A DNA stretch of 64,000 nucleotides from Pseudomonas sp. ICMP 561. Its GTDB lineage: Bacteria > Pseudomonadota > Gammaproteobacteria > Pseudomonadales > Pseudomonadaceae. The DNA lies in assembly GCF_002699985.1 (NCBI RefSeq), contig NZ_LKBT01000069.1, positions 170,964 to 234,963 on the forward strand, read 5' to 3'. Positions 19,802 through 28,806 of this stretch are shown here, piece after piece (the first letter of the stretch is position 1; each line of letters starts with the position of its first letter). The notes under the pieces were generated by a model, which saw only the letters and a list, made by a program, of their open reading frames with translations, was not told the origin of the DNA and searched no databases. Made by a program: the position numbers and the translations under genes.

Positions 19802-20026
19802 ATGGGTCAACAGAAGCACTACCGAATCGATTATTTTCTGCATGGTGCATTCAAATCGTTCCACCTCTGTGCACCAGAGATGAACAGCGTTGAAGCATGG
19901 CATTGGGCGACAATCGATGCAGGCTTGAGTCAAATACCTAAGCTTCGGAATGACAACTCGCCAAAACTCACCAAACCTGCAGCAGAGCGCCTTGGAGTAT
20001 CCAAAGTCGAGTGGACACTCACCTGA
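19802..20026 (+). CDS. Small DUF6555-like protein
   Basis: 74 residues beginning MGQQKHYRIDYFLHGAFKSF and ending KLTKPAAERLGVSKVEWTLT. The layout resembles a small uncharacterised Pseudomonas family (recalled as DUF6555). Function is unknown. The ribosome site is weak. Possibly co-transcribed with the membrane protein upstream. Confidence 0.5.
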   Translation: MGQQKHYRIDYFLHGAFKSFHLCAPEMNSVEAWHWATIDAGLSQIPKLRNDNSPKLTKPAAERLGVSKVEWTLT

Positions 20027-20249
20027 CGCTTGCAAAGCGCAAAGCATGTCGAATTAAGCGCTGCCCTCCTAGCAGCGCCCTGTCCATAACGCGTGCGGAT
20101 TTCACCCAATCCCCCCAAATCAAGTCCAGCAGAGTGCCAACTGAGAACGGATGGTGCCACCACCGCATTTCTGCTCTTACCCCTGCAGGGGAACCCACGT
20201 TCCAGACACCACTCAGACCCTTACAGCATTCGACCGGAGACCGTAAACA

Positions 20250-22376
20250 ATGAGTGAAACCATTCGACATCCAATCCTATCGCCTCCTGATGAGCGAGCC
20301 CGAGCGCTGGTCGCTCAAATGACAGAAGACGAAAAATTCTCTTGGTTGTCTGGGCCGATGGCGATCCCTTTGGGAACGGTCGACAAACCCCTAGGCGCAT
20401 TGGGATCTGCTGCGTTCTACCCCGCTATTCCACGATTAGGTATTCCGGCAATACAACAATCTGACGCCAGCTTGGGCGTTGGTAACCTTGGCGATGTTCG
20501 GCCTGGCGATCACGCAACGGGACTGCCAAGCTCTCTACTACTCGGCGCAACCTTTGATCCCGACCAGGCATTTAAGTCTGGCGCTATGGTTGGTAAGGAA
20601 GCTAGACAGAAAGGATTCAACGTTCAACTTGCCGGTGGGGCCAACCTTATTCGAGAGCCCCGCGGCGGCCGGAATTTCGAGTACATATCAGAAGACCCTT
20701 TACTCACTGGCACCCTCGCCGGCCATTCGGTTGCGGGAATTCAATCCCAAAAGGTTGTCTCAACAGTCAAACATTTTGTCGCCAACGCTCAGGAAACCGG
20801 CCGAGTGATGGTCAGCTCAAACATCAGCGAGCCAGCGCTTCGTGAATCGGACTTGCTGGCTTTCCAGCTCGCGATTGAAATTGGGAACCCCGGTTCAGTC
20901 ATGCCAGGCTATAACCTGGTGAATGGCGAATATGCATCCGAGAACGCATTTCTGTTGAATACGGTGCTTAAGGGGGAATGGGCTTACCCTGGATGGGTTA
21001 TGTCCGATTGGGGAGCTACACACTCAACTGAGAAGGCCGTGCTTGCAGGTCTGGATGTTCAATCCGGCGCCAACCTCGACGACAACGATTATTTCGGTGA
21101 CGCGCTTCGTAAGGCTGTCAAGGAAGGACGCGTCCCGCAGGCAAGGATCGATGACATGGTGACGCGTATTCTGCGTAGCCTGATTTCCGTTGGTGCACTG
21201 GATGAAGATCTTAGCAATTCACTCCCCGTTGACTACAGCCAGCACAAGCTGACGGCACAGCGCGTGGCAGAGGAAGGCATCGTTTTGCTTAAAAACGCTG
21301 ACGATATGCTACCTCTACCTCAGCGCGCCAAAAGACTTCTCGTCGTAGGTGCCTATGCAGATCAAGGAGTGCTATGCGGAGGAGGATCATCTTCCGTTTC
21401 CCCTCTTGGGAGCCTGTCATTGCCTGGCGTTGATATCGTAGGGATGCAGGTTGCCAAGGTGTACCAACCCTCCTCCCCCCTCCAGGCTATTCGAGAAGAA
21501 AGCTGCGCGCAGCAAGTAGACTTCTTGGATGGCGCGGACGTGGCGCTCACAATCGCACAGGCGGCGATAGCGGATGCAGTCATCATCATTGCTCAGGAGT
21601 GGCGCTCCGAGGCGTTGGATGCAAAAGGCCTAGCATTACCTGACGATCAAGATGCGCTCATTGAGGCTGTCGCCCAAACAAATGCCAAGACTGTGGTAGT
21701 GCTACAAACAGGTGGCCCGGTACTCATGCCATGGCTCGACAAAGTTGGTGCCGTGGTGGAAGCCTGGTATCCAGGTTCTGGCGGGGCACCGGCTATTGCC
21801 GGTGTGCTTTTCGGGCGGATAAACCCCAGCGGACGCTTACCGTTGACTTTTCCGGCTGCTGAGTCTCAGCTGCCCAGACCTGAGCAGCTCGACCCAAACA
21901 CGACTACATCCAATCCCGGAATGCCGCGTAAGGGAGATATCATTCCTATCGATTACGACATTGAGGGCTCGGATGTAGGTTATCGATGGTTCGCAAGAGA
22001 ACGAATCACACCACTTTTTCCGTTTGGCTTTGGCCTGTCCTATACACAGTTTGAAATCACCAACCCAACCATCAGCGCCGGTGCGCCGTTCAACGTTTCT
22101 GCATGGGTAACCAATTCCGGCAAACGCGCAGGTGCGACCACTGTGCAAATCTATGTGGCCAAAGCAGGTGATGATGGTTTTGTTAAACGCCTCGCCGGCT
22201 TCAAGAAAGTCTTCCTCAGCGCAGGAGAACAAATTCAGGTGGATGTAACGCTAGAGCCTCGGATCTTTGCGCGTTACGCAGGTGACGGTTTTGCGACTGA
22301 AAGCGGTTCATATAAGGTTTGGGTGGCGCAGCATGCCCAGGATGAAGAGTTGGTCATTCACGCCCAGATACCATGA
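20250..22376 (+). CDS. Cytoplasmic GH3 beta-glucosidase
   Basis: A 708-residue GH3 enzyme without a signal peptide. The nucleophile Asp is in WVMSDWGATHS and the C-terminal loop is EWRSEALDAKGLALPDDQ. The C-terminal fibronectin-III-like domain (VTNSGKRAGATTVQIYV) is present; there is no PA14 insert. GGAG precedes the ATG. Together with the exported enzyme it suggests outside and inside steps of beta-glucoside use, though no sugar transporter lies between them. Confidence 0.9.
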   Translation: MSETIRHPILSPPDERARALVAQMTEDEKFSWLSGPMAIPLGTVDKPLGALGSAAFYPAIPRLGIPAIQQSDASLGVGNLGDVRPGDHATGLPSSLLLGATFDPDQAFKSGAMVGKEARQKGFNVQLAGGANLIREPRGGRNFEYISEDPLLTGTLAGHSVAGIQSQKVVSTVKHFVANAQETGRVMVSSNISEPALRESDLLAFQLAIEIGNPGSVMPGYNLVNGEYASENAFLLNTVLKGEWAYPGWVMSDWGATHSTEKAVLAGLDVQSGANLDDNDYFGDALRKAVKEGRVPQARIDDMVTRILRSLISVGALDEDLSNSLPVDYSQHKLTAQRVAEEGIVLLKNADDMLPLPQRAKRLLVVGAYADQGVLCGGGSSSVSPLGSLSLPGVDIVGMQVAKVYQPSSPLQAIREESCAQQVDFLDGADVALTIAQAAIADAVIIIAQEWRSEALDAKGLALPDDQDALIEAVAQTNAKTVVVLQTGGPVLMPWLDKVGAVVEAWYPGSGGAPAIAGVLFGRINPSGRLPLTFPAAESQLPRPEQLDPNTTTSNPGMPRKGDIIPIDYDIEGSDVGYRWFARERITPLFPFGFGLSYTQFEITNPTISAGAPFNVSAWVTNSGKRAGATTVQIYVAKAGDDGFVKRLAGFKKVFLSAGEQIQVDVTLEPRIFARYAGDGFATESGSYKVWVAQHAQDEELVIHAQIP

Positions 22377-22386
22377 TGAGAATAGT

Positions 22387-22418
22387 GGGCGGTGTCGGGA
22401 GGACATCACCCACCGCCC
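22387..22418 (+). terminator. Hairpin after the cytoplasmic GH3 gene
   Basis: GGGCGGTG (22387-22394) pairs with CACCGCCC (22411-22418), 11 bp after the stop. Only a short T stretch follows, so termination strength is uncertain. The next 400 bp hold no gene I can support. Confidence 0.5.
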
Positions 22419-22826
22419 TTAAATACTCGTGCCGTTACAATCATTACTGAAAATTATTGCTCGAACTCATGATCAACCAGCTAAATTCTCAGCCAGCGCC
22501 TCATGTCTAGACCTCAGAATGGATGGAGCAAGGCGGAATGCCGAATGTAGGCGGAAAGCGTTCATAACATTGCTTTGCGTCACTGGCAGCACAGGCCTCG
22601 CTTGTGCGACCGCCAAGACAGAAATGACTGGCGGCACTGCACCGTGTTTGACTGAGCCAGCAATACAAAGCCGCACACAGGGATCCGCGAGCCACGTTGA
22701 CCAGCGTGGCCTCGCAACGTGCTGGCGAGCCCACCGCCGGGGAAACAGTCTGGTTTCGCCTAGGAACGGGCTAGTGGCCGTCCAGCTCAGAATCTTGGGT
22801 CACACAATCAAGGTGCAAGTTGAACA

Positions 22827-23039
22827 CTATTCATTTGGGTCAGCATCGCCAGCGATTTGATTGAGTCGAGACTCGCCCTGCTGGAAGCTCTGAATCATAC
22901 GGAGTATCGCCTGAGCGTCAGGCATGTTCCCGCTAGCTTCCAACCTTTCCGAGATACGACGTAGCTCTATCACCGACCATTTAAGATCGGCGCTGATGCC
23001 TAAAATCTCGCGTCTTGCTTGATTGTTGACGTTACTCAC
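22827..23039 (-). CDS. Small helical protein, unknown
   Basis: 70 residues (MSNVNNQARREILGISADLKW...), predicted mostly helical with LRRISERLEAS-type heptads. It starts 13 bp after the stop of the 115-residue gene and is probably co-transcribed behind the LexA box at 23422. No known domain is recognised. Confidence 0.5.
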   Translation of the reverse strand: MSNVNNQARREILGISADLKWSVIELRRISERLEASGNMPDAQAILRMIQSFQQGESRLNQIAGDADPNE

Positions 23040-23051
23040 CTCTAACTTGCC

Positions 23052-23399
23052 TCATCGTGCGCCCGACTGGGCATTCATTTCCGCTTCGCCTAAGCCTATC
23101 TCGCCGTGGCCTTTGTATGCAGCCGCGAATGCATTGAGCTTCGTCGTTGCTTGTCGAGACTGCTCTAGCTTCGTATCAGACAGCTCCCATTTCACTCGCG
23201 TCAGCTCAAGCGACAACGCATCCCGTTCCCTGAGCATTTGGTCATGCATCCCAATCAACTGATGAACCTGACGCCGAGTTTTGGAGAGATCCTTCTGCAG
23301 CTCGCACACCTCCGATGCAAGCATGTGGGCTTGGTGCTTCCAGCATTCCAGAGGGCTAGGTATTCCTAACTCATCAAATCCGGTGCAGTCGATGTCCAT
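23052..23399 (-). CDS. Coiled-coil protein under a LexA-type box
   Basis: 115 residues. A long coiled coil (ASEVCELQKDLSKTRRQVHQ to DTKLEQSRQA, about residues 28-85) dominates. AGGAGAGG precedes the ATG at 23399, and a match to the LexA box is centred 30 bp upstream of the start. Function is unknown; a DNA-damage-induced role in the mobile element is inferred from the box alone. Confidence 0.55.
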   Translation of the reverse strand: MDIDCTGFDELGIPSPLECWKHQAHMLASEVCELQKDLSKTRRQVHQLIGMHDQMLRERDALSLELTRVKWELSDTKLEQSRQATTKLNAFAAAYKGHGEIGLGEAEMNAQSGAR

Positions 23400-23421
23400 C
23401 GTGTCCTCTCCTTGTAATATG

Positions 23422-23437
23422 CTGTATATCTGAACAG
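23422..23437 (-). promoter_or_regulatory. LexA (SOS) box
   Basis: CTGTATATCTGAACAG fits CTGT-N8-ACAG, the gammaproteobacterial LexA consensus. It lies 23 bp upstream of the 23399 start. A second palindrome, GAGTACAAATGTACTC (23440-23455), lies next to it and could be a separate operator. Confidence 0.65.
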
Positions 23438-23682
23438 TGAGTACAAATGTACTCCATGCCTAGATCACGTTCAAGCCAGCGCCGATCAATGACCAGCACC
23501 TAGACTTGAAAATGGGCAACGAGCACCTCTGGATCCGAGCGTAACGACGCTCGTGGCCGATGGCGGGGAGGACTGTGCGAAGGAATGAAAGCGTCTTGAG
23601 GGTGGGGAGCGGGAGGCGATGCTGAGCTGAGCACTCTTTACATCGCGCTCTCAGAATTGGAAGGAGATGAGACCTTTTTCAG

Positions 23683-23892
23683 TCAGCTGGGATCTGTTAC
23701 GTAGTTCATGCATGTGGCAATTTGGTAAATCGCACCTGAAGCAAAAGGCCTAATATCCTCACGGATATCCCCGCTCATCAGCTCCTCGGCGGACAGATGG
23801 CACAGAAGATCAATATCAATGCCCATTGACGCCGCTGTGCTTAATACAACGATTAGCGCTTCACGGGCTTCTCTAGCTTGATTATCGTTCAT
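23683..23892 (-). CDS. Small protein, unknown
   Basis: 69 residues from ATG 23892, preceded by GGAGG nine bases upstream; longer in-frame readings lack a site. The text (REAREALIVVLSTAASMGIDIDLLCHLSAEEL) is helical and acidic. No family is recognised; of the kind common in Pseudomonas islands. Confidence 0.5.
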   Translation of the reverse strand: MNDNQAREAREALIVVLSTAASMGIDIDLLCHLSAEELMSGDIREDIRPFASGAIYQIATCMNYVTDPS

Positions 23893-24248
23893 GACAGACA
23901 TCCTCCCTGTTATTAGCCAAGATAGCTGCCACCAGGTAAGGCGTTGGATCATTTCGAAATAACGCCAGGCACGTGCGGTAGCGCAGCGGAATTCCACTCG
24001 TTGTTAGAGGTATGCGGACAGGATGTTCGCTTATAGGACGCTGCATTTGACCACCCCCAAGACCGCGAGCTCATCGCTATCCCTGACGTACCGTGGTGGA
24101 TACTTAGGACTCTGCGACTTTGAGATTGACGTCTTTGCTCTGAATGCGGAGGCAATGCACACGATCAAAGCGGCGAAGTCGCACTGTAATTCCGGTCAGA
24201 TGAGAACGTCGAAATCTCGTGCTCAGATACCTAGGCTTCAACAGTCAT

Positions 24249-24608
24249 TTAGAGCCCAAAATCTCGACTAATTTGATCATCGATCATGGCCCCATCAGCT
24301 AACTTGTCGCGCATCAGCATCAGCTGTAGTTGCCGCGTGAGATGAGCCCGTAGCGTTGACCGGACGGAGATGAAACGCGGAGGATCGCTGGGCATGTCGC
24401 TCAGAAGCTTGAGCTCGGCCATGATCGACCAGATCATCATTACTGCAGGCCCAGTTATTTGCGAAGCATGAAGCCTTTCTGGGTAGCTCCATCCGCGCGG
24501 ACGAGAGATGCACGCGTCTCGCAACACTGCGCGCAACACGAACGGATCGTATTGATCGAATGCCACAGACCATACTGCTAATTCAACCCTGCTTGCACTG
24601 CTGTCCAT
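24249..24608 (-). CDS. Hypothetical protein
   Basis: 119 residues with no clear ribosome site. Contains a hydrophobic helix (ITGPAVMMIWSIMAELKLL) and a basic segment (STLRAHLTRQLQLMLMRDK). Overlapping frames look like shadows. No domain is recognised. Confidence 0.4.
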   Translation of the reverse strand: MDSSASRVELAVWSVAFDQYDPFVLRAVLRDACISRPRGWSYPERLHASQITGPAVMMIWSIMAELKLLSDMPSDPPRFISVRSTLRAHLTRQLQLMLMRDKLADGAMIDDQISRDFGL

Positions 24609-25240
24609 ACCACGTCGCGCCCTACCCGGCTTGTTGAAATGACCGCGTCTGTAGGCAGATAAAAACGTCCGAGAAGCAGGAATGACAGCCTACATTCAAC
24701 ACCCCGCACGTAAAAAAAGGGGGGGGTCTAAAATTTGAAAAAAATCACACTGCTTTTTGAAGTCAATGTTAAGCGGCAGCTATCGCTGCCTAAATGACGA
24801 TCCCTCTACGCCCTAGCGGGCTTAACCGTCGAGGCCTTGCCACCTGCGCCTGGCTGGACAACAAAGCGCTGAAAATCAAAAACGTAAAAGCTGCTTCGTG
24901 ATTTCAATTCAGAGCACAAGGCGAGGCACAGATCGCCGCTTTTTCTTTGAAAACAAAATACAATCGACGGCAAATTTTTTTGCCTCTATATAAATACAAC
25001 TCCGTCGACGGGACGAATTTTCTAGGGGGTGGGGGGCAAAATAATTGCAAAAATGTCGCAGATGAGACATTTATGTCGGGTTTATATAAGTTATCTGAGC
25101 CTGTCCTAACTATTCACTAGTTTATGGCCCTAGATCGACGGACTGCTTACTGAGGGAGGAAACATCAAGGGATGTCCCCTGGTCGACCTATGTTGAAAAC
25201 ATCCGATCCCGTTTATTTCATTCATCAGTTATCCATTCGC
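24609..25240. other. 632-bp gene-free AT-rich stretch with G-tracts
   Basis: No supported gene. It holds two oriented A-run/G-run junctions (24714-24727 and 25023-25037), a GGCAAA-TTTT-TTTGCC hairpin near 24970, and AATGTC/GACATT arms around an 8-base loop near 25052. Base use differs sharply from neighbours. It could be an origin- or transfer-like site or a decayed region; nothing decides. Confidence 0.4.
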
Positions 25241-25885
25241 CTAGCAGTGGCCGTTTTTCTCTATCACAAGCCTGACAAATTGAACCAGATTACTGATCGC
25301 CCCTCTTCCGCTCCGATCGAGATGGTAACCCATTAAGCCGACGACTCTTGGGCCATCTCTGTCGCATCGAACTGAGTCTCCGATCATTACCGCTTGCGCT
25401 TGCTGAGGGCTGAAATAATCGCCCGGGGCGATATCGATCTGCTCACAAACTGCCAGATAGATCTCAAGATTCGGCTTCATCGCGCCAAGCTCGTAGCTGA
25501 ACGCATATCCGTCCATGTGGGGAAAGAGGTGCTTCACTGTTGCTCCATACTCAGCTGCGAGGTTGGAACAGATCGCGACCTTTATCTCGTTATCGCGCAG
25601 CAATGATATCGCCTCATTCGCGTCAGGAAATGGAGCGATGGATGCTAGTTCTTGCTTCAGAGCGTCCTGCAATAAACACATATCCTCAGGGCAGACATCG
25701 ATACCCAGGTGTACGGCCGCCTCAGGTAATGCAAGGTCACTGGTCATCAGTGTCGCGATGTCTCTTGGGGTTGGAGTGCGGCCTTGTCTAGAGCCATAGC
25801 GAATCAACTCACGGTAGGGATTCAGTCGTGTCTTGATTTGAAGGAGTGTTCCAAATGCGTCAAAAACGACACCTGTGATTGGCAT
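25241..25885 (-). CDS. HAD-superfamily hydrolase
   Basis: A 214-residue phosphatase-fold protein. Motif I is VVFDAFGTLLQ, with the second Asp replaced by Ala as in haloacid dehalogenase-like DAFGT proteins. Motif II is ICSNLA, motif III Lys lies in GAMKPNLEIY, and motif IV is IGDSVRCDRDGP. The start ATG 25885 follows AAAGGAT. Substrate is unknown. It is the last gene of a minus-strand block of small unknown proteins. Confidence 0.8.
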   Translation of the reverse strand: MPITGVVFDAFGTLLQIKTRLNPYRELIRYGSRQGRTPTPRDIATLMTSDLALPEAAVHLGIDVCPEDMCLLQDALKQELASIAPFPDANEAISLLRDNEIKVAICSNLAAEYGATVKHLFPHMDGYAFSYELGAMKPNLEIYLAVCEQIDIAPGDYFSPQQAQAVMIGDSVRCDRDGPRVVGLMGYHLDRSGRGAISNLVQFVRLVIEKNGHC

Positions 25886-26027
25886 TTGATATCCTTTGCC
25901 TGATAACAAAATGGTTACTAAGCCGCTCCGGACACAGAGCACGTAATCTGCTCAACTTGCTTCGCCCGATAAATGAAGTGCCAAGCCATGACAACTCACT
26001 CCCAGCGCTTCAAAGTAGCAGTGACAA

Positions 26028-26351
26028 TCACAGCAGCTCAAGTGCGCTAGAAATGTCGGACTGGTTCCCCTGCTCCCAAGCGACCGCTAGGGCACAGTCG
26101 ACAAGCACGTACTGACTTCCGGAAAGAGTCGTCGCGATTAAATAGCCGTGTTCCTCTTCGTAGCCCTGCACATCAGAGGTACGAATCATCCGACCGTTCT
26201 TGAATCGGTCTTTTCGGTCGAAATATGCCGTACCCACGAGACTCAAACTCAGCCTTTGCGGCTGATAAAGAAATGCTGTGACGCTACCCGTGAAGGTTAG
26301 CTGGCAAGCTACCATGACAAGGTTCGGGATCTCAACGTCGTTCTTTTGCAC
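26028..26351 (-). CDS. Small protein, one of three related in layout
   Basis: 107 residues from GTG 26351, placed by GGAG eight bases upstream. The C-terminal part (RMIRTSDVQGYEEEHGYLIATTLSGSQYVLV) matches in layout the ends of the 26480-26959 and 27509-27829 products: R-x-S/T start, EHGY, then a Gly-Ser turn and Y-V-L/I-V strand. Function is unknown. Confidence 0.55.
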   Translation of the reverse strand: MQKNDVEIPNLVMVACQLTFTGSVTAFLYQPQRLSLSLVGTAYFDRKDRFKNGRMIRTSDVQGYEEEHGYLIATTLSGSQYVLVDCALAVAWEQGNQSDISSALELL

Positions 26352-26479
26352 GTATATCTCCACTCAGTCGCTAGCGGTTATGGGATGGAAATAGTCGCGG
26401 CTGTAGCTTCGGGAGGGATACACCAGCCGTCCTCCCGGATCGCGCATCGTGTACGTCAAAGCTCATTCTGCGATCGCCA

Positions 26480-26959
26480 TTACTGTTTCCACGGTAGCCT
26501 TTTTCTACTGCCAGGGCCCACAAGCACATAGGTAGTATTGCGCGTCTGAAAAACATGTTCGGGGATGATGAAGGTTTGGTAGGTGCTGCGCACCCAATCG
26601 CCCGGCCGGCGCTTGCCGGTGCTATGCAATACCACATCTGCTGCATACAAAACGAAAGGTGATAATCCATCAGATGCGAGATCGACTCGATACTCGTTCG
26701 TCACTTCGATTTCGACGATGATCCATTCCCTTACCAAGCAATATTGCCTTCCAGCAAAATTGAGAATTGCATGAGCCTCAGCAGCTTCAACGCTTCCTTC
26801 AAATCCGATAGCCGGATCACCCGCACTACCTAACAGCTCAACGACGCTGCGCAAAATATTTGTCACGCCCGATTTTCCCTGACGATATGGTTTAACACGG
26901 AGATGGACTTGCCGAGACCAAATTGTTCCATAGCCGTCGGCAGCACAGACGAATCTCAC
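26480..26959 (-). CDS. Hypothetical protein, related small family
   Basis: 159 residues from a GTG that overlaps the preceding stop (GTGA). The C-terminal GDWVRSTYQTFIIPEHVFQTRNTTYVLVGPGS segment parallels its neighbours. Amphipathic strands suggest a small beta-rich domain. No known family is recognised; overlap indicates an operon with 26956-27456. Confidence 0.5.
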   Translation of the reverse strand: MRFVCAADGYGTIWSRQVHLRVKPYRQGKSGVTNILRSVVELLGSAGDPAIGFEGSVEAAEAHAILNFAGRQYCLVREWIIVEIEVTNEYRVDLASDGLSPFVLYAADVVLHSTGKRRPGDWVRSTYQTFIIPEHVFQTRNTTYVLVGPGSRKRLPWKQ

Positions 26960-27456
26960 GCTTCAATACTTATCCCAAACTTCGAAAAGTCTTGCAAGAG
27001 CGTTTTATGACTTAGCATGGCAGGGACTGTCAACAAAGATCGATATGCATAATATGCAAACAGAGGAAATATTAAAAGCCCAACTCCGTACGTTGCAACA
27101 GCAACGATAACACTTGCCGGAACAGCCGCAACCGCAAACTTCAGGCCTGTAACATAGCTCCCCCTCGACATTAACTTTATTTCGTCGAGATCGTATTCAA
27201 CCTTCCCATCAGGCTTTTGATAAGCCAGAAGCACTGTGACTTTTTTGCTAATATTTTTTATAAACCAAGTTCTTGGCATACCTTCGACTACCGCTCCATG
27301 TTTTTTCAGATAGGCCGGCACGACTAGCTTTTTGTAATAAACAGTTCTTCCCTGCTCATCCTCAACCCGGACATTCTCATACATCGTCATCGATGGAGTT
27401 GAGTCGTCATATCGAGAATTCCTAACAACGACAACGACTTTTTTAAGCTCCGACAT
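26956..27456 (-). CDS. Hypothetical protein with C-terminal membrane hairpin
   Basis: 166 residues. The N-terminal soluble part is rich in strands and lysine (KKVVVVVRNSRYDDSTPSM). Two hydrophobic stretches follow (FAVAAVPASVIVAVATYGV and LLIFPLFAYYAYRSL, about residues 105-145). Start ATG 27456 follows AGGAG. GC content is low compared with the core, suggesting transfer. Function unknown. Confidence 0.6.
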   Translation of the reverse strand: MSELKKVVVVVRNSRYDDSTPSMTMYENVRVEDEQGRTVYYKKLVVPAYLKKHGAVVEGMPRTWFIKNISKKVTVLLAYQKPDGKVEYDLDEIKLMSRGSYVTGLKFAVAAVPASVIVAVATYGVGLLIFPLFAYYAYRSLLTVPAMLSHKTLLQDFSKFGISIEA

Positions 27457-27508
27457 TTGCACATCTCCTTTCACAATAGTAGAAAAAGAACCACACTACT
27501 CAATTTTG

Positions 27509-27829
27509 TTAGTGAGCCCTGAGAATTAAAGCCTGAGGCACGCCATCAAAGCTTTCTTCAATAAACATCAGGTGGCTCACGATAACATAGCGGCTCCCAC
27601 AACCCGTTTGAATAACACTATACCCATGCTCCTGCATTACACTGACAACCTCGCCAATCGTAATGCTGCAACCATCTTCACAACGCTTTAATACATCAAA
27701 GAATATTGCTCCCCGATAACCTTCATCCTTAATTCTGGCATCCATCAAAAAACCTGCCACTGGAAAACTAAACTCAATAGATATCGCGTCGATTAGTTTA
27801 TCTGGGTAATACAAAATGCCTCCAATCAA
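27509..27829 (-). CDS. Small protein, one of three related in layout
   Basis: 106 residues if TTG 27829 is used; TTG 27814 just after GGAGG is the alternative. The end (CSITIGEVVSVMQEHGYSVIQTGCGSRYVIV) parallels 26028-26351. It lies 8 bp after the phosphoesterase gene, so both are probably co-transcribed. Confidence 0.5.
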   Translation of the reverse strand: MIGGILYYPDKLIDAISIEFSFPVAGFLMDARIKDEGYRGAIFFDVLKRCEDGCSITIGEVVSVMQEHGYSVIQTGCGSRYVIVSHLMFIEESFDGVPQALILRAH

Positions 27830-27837
27830 TAAATAGG

Positions 27838-28581
27838 TCAGTCAAGAAGAATAGTGAACCTGGGATCGAATCCGCAATTCTCGCCTGGGTAACCTCTCGG
27901 ATTACTAATCAATCGACATCCGTCTACCACAGCGTCAACAAGGCTGTGCGTGTGACCAAAGATCCAAGCATCGGCCAAGCTCACTAACTCCGGCCATTCA
28001 TTTGAATAAGCAGGGAGCAGCGGCGAACTGCTCTCCGAATCGGCATAGCCTCGGAGTGGACAGTGATGACTTACAACTACCGTCTTGCCGCCAAAGTCTT
28101 CAGCCAACTTCTCAGTTAACCAAGCGTGAGTCTGATGATTGCGCGAAATAAGATCCCCAACATTGATGCGACGGTAATTACTGCCGACCCGAATCAACCG
28201 AAAGTCATTCATCAACCGCTTAGCTTCCTCTGCTGCTTCGTAAACGCTCCCGTTCGCAGAAAAATCCGTCCAGGTGGTCGCGCCCAGAAATCGAACACCA
28301 TTGATAACGATGCTCTCGTTTTCGAGTACATGCACGTTGCTTCCCTCAGCTGAGCTCCTCATCGCCTCTAGAGTCCGATCAAGATGTCCACGATAAAATT
28401 CGTGGTTCCCACTGACGTAGATAACTGGGACAGAAAAAGCCTTTTGAGCCCAAAGCACACCTTTGTTTTTTTGGTGAATGTCGCCGGCCAAGATCACGAC
28501 GTCCGCATCTTCTGAAGTGAGGTCTGACAATATCGCCTTCTCGAATTCGAGGTGTAGGTCTGAGTAGATCCTGGCTCTCAA
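27838..28581 (-). CDS. Calcineurin-like metallophosphoesterase
   Basis: About 247 residues. All metal motifs are present: YSDLHLEF (D-x-H), AGDIH (GD), GNHEFY, VVSHHCP and FGHTHS. The start is uncertain: TTG 28581 gives a product beginning at the first strand and follows GGAGG closely; a GTG at 28665 would add 28 residues. The family hydrolyses phosphodiesters or phosphomonoesters; the substrate is unknown. In an island next to small unknown genes it may act on nucleic acid or a signal nucleotide (inference). Confidence 0.8.
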   Translation of the reverse strand: MRARIYSDLHLEFEKAILSDLTSEDADVVILAGDIHQKNKGVLWAQKAFSVPVIYVSGNHEFYRGHLDRTLEAMRSSAEGSNVHVLENESIVINGVRFLGATTWTDFSANGSVYEAAEEAKRLMNDFRLIRVGSNYRRINVGDLISRNHQTHAWLTEKLAEDFGGKTVVVSHHCPLRGYADSESSSPLLPAYSNEWPELVSLADAWIFGHTHSLVDAVVDGCRLISNPRGYPGENCGFDPRFTILLD

Positions 28582-28806
28582 GATGCCTCCAAGGGTGGTT
28601 TGTACCGCGTATTTTTTCGCGATATAGAACGGTTTAACCGTATATTGATTCTGATCCCACGCCACGCCCGCAGCGGCCCGCCTGACTCAAGTAATACCTT
28701 AGTCGGGGGTAATCGGAATCATGAGAAATGCCACTCGGTTAAATATATAGATTTGTTTGGGCCATAGCAAACACGGCATATCGTTCCGTTTGCAGGATCT
28801 CCTGAA

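Noticed and set aside
22429-22860. 143-residue plus-strand frame after the cytoplasmic GH3 gene
   Set aside because: Composition looks random, no ribosome site, no domain; overlaps a better minus-strand small gene.
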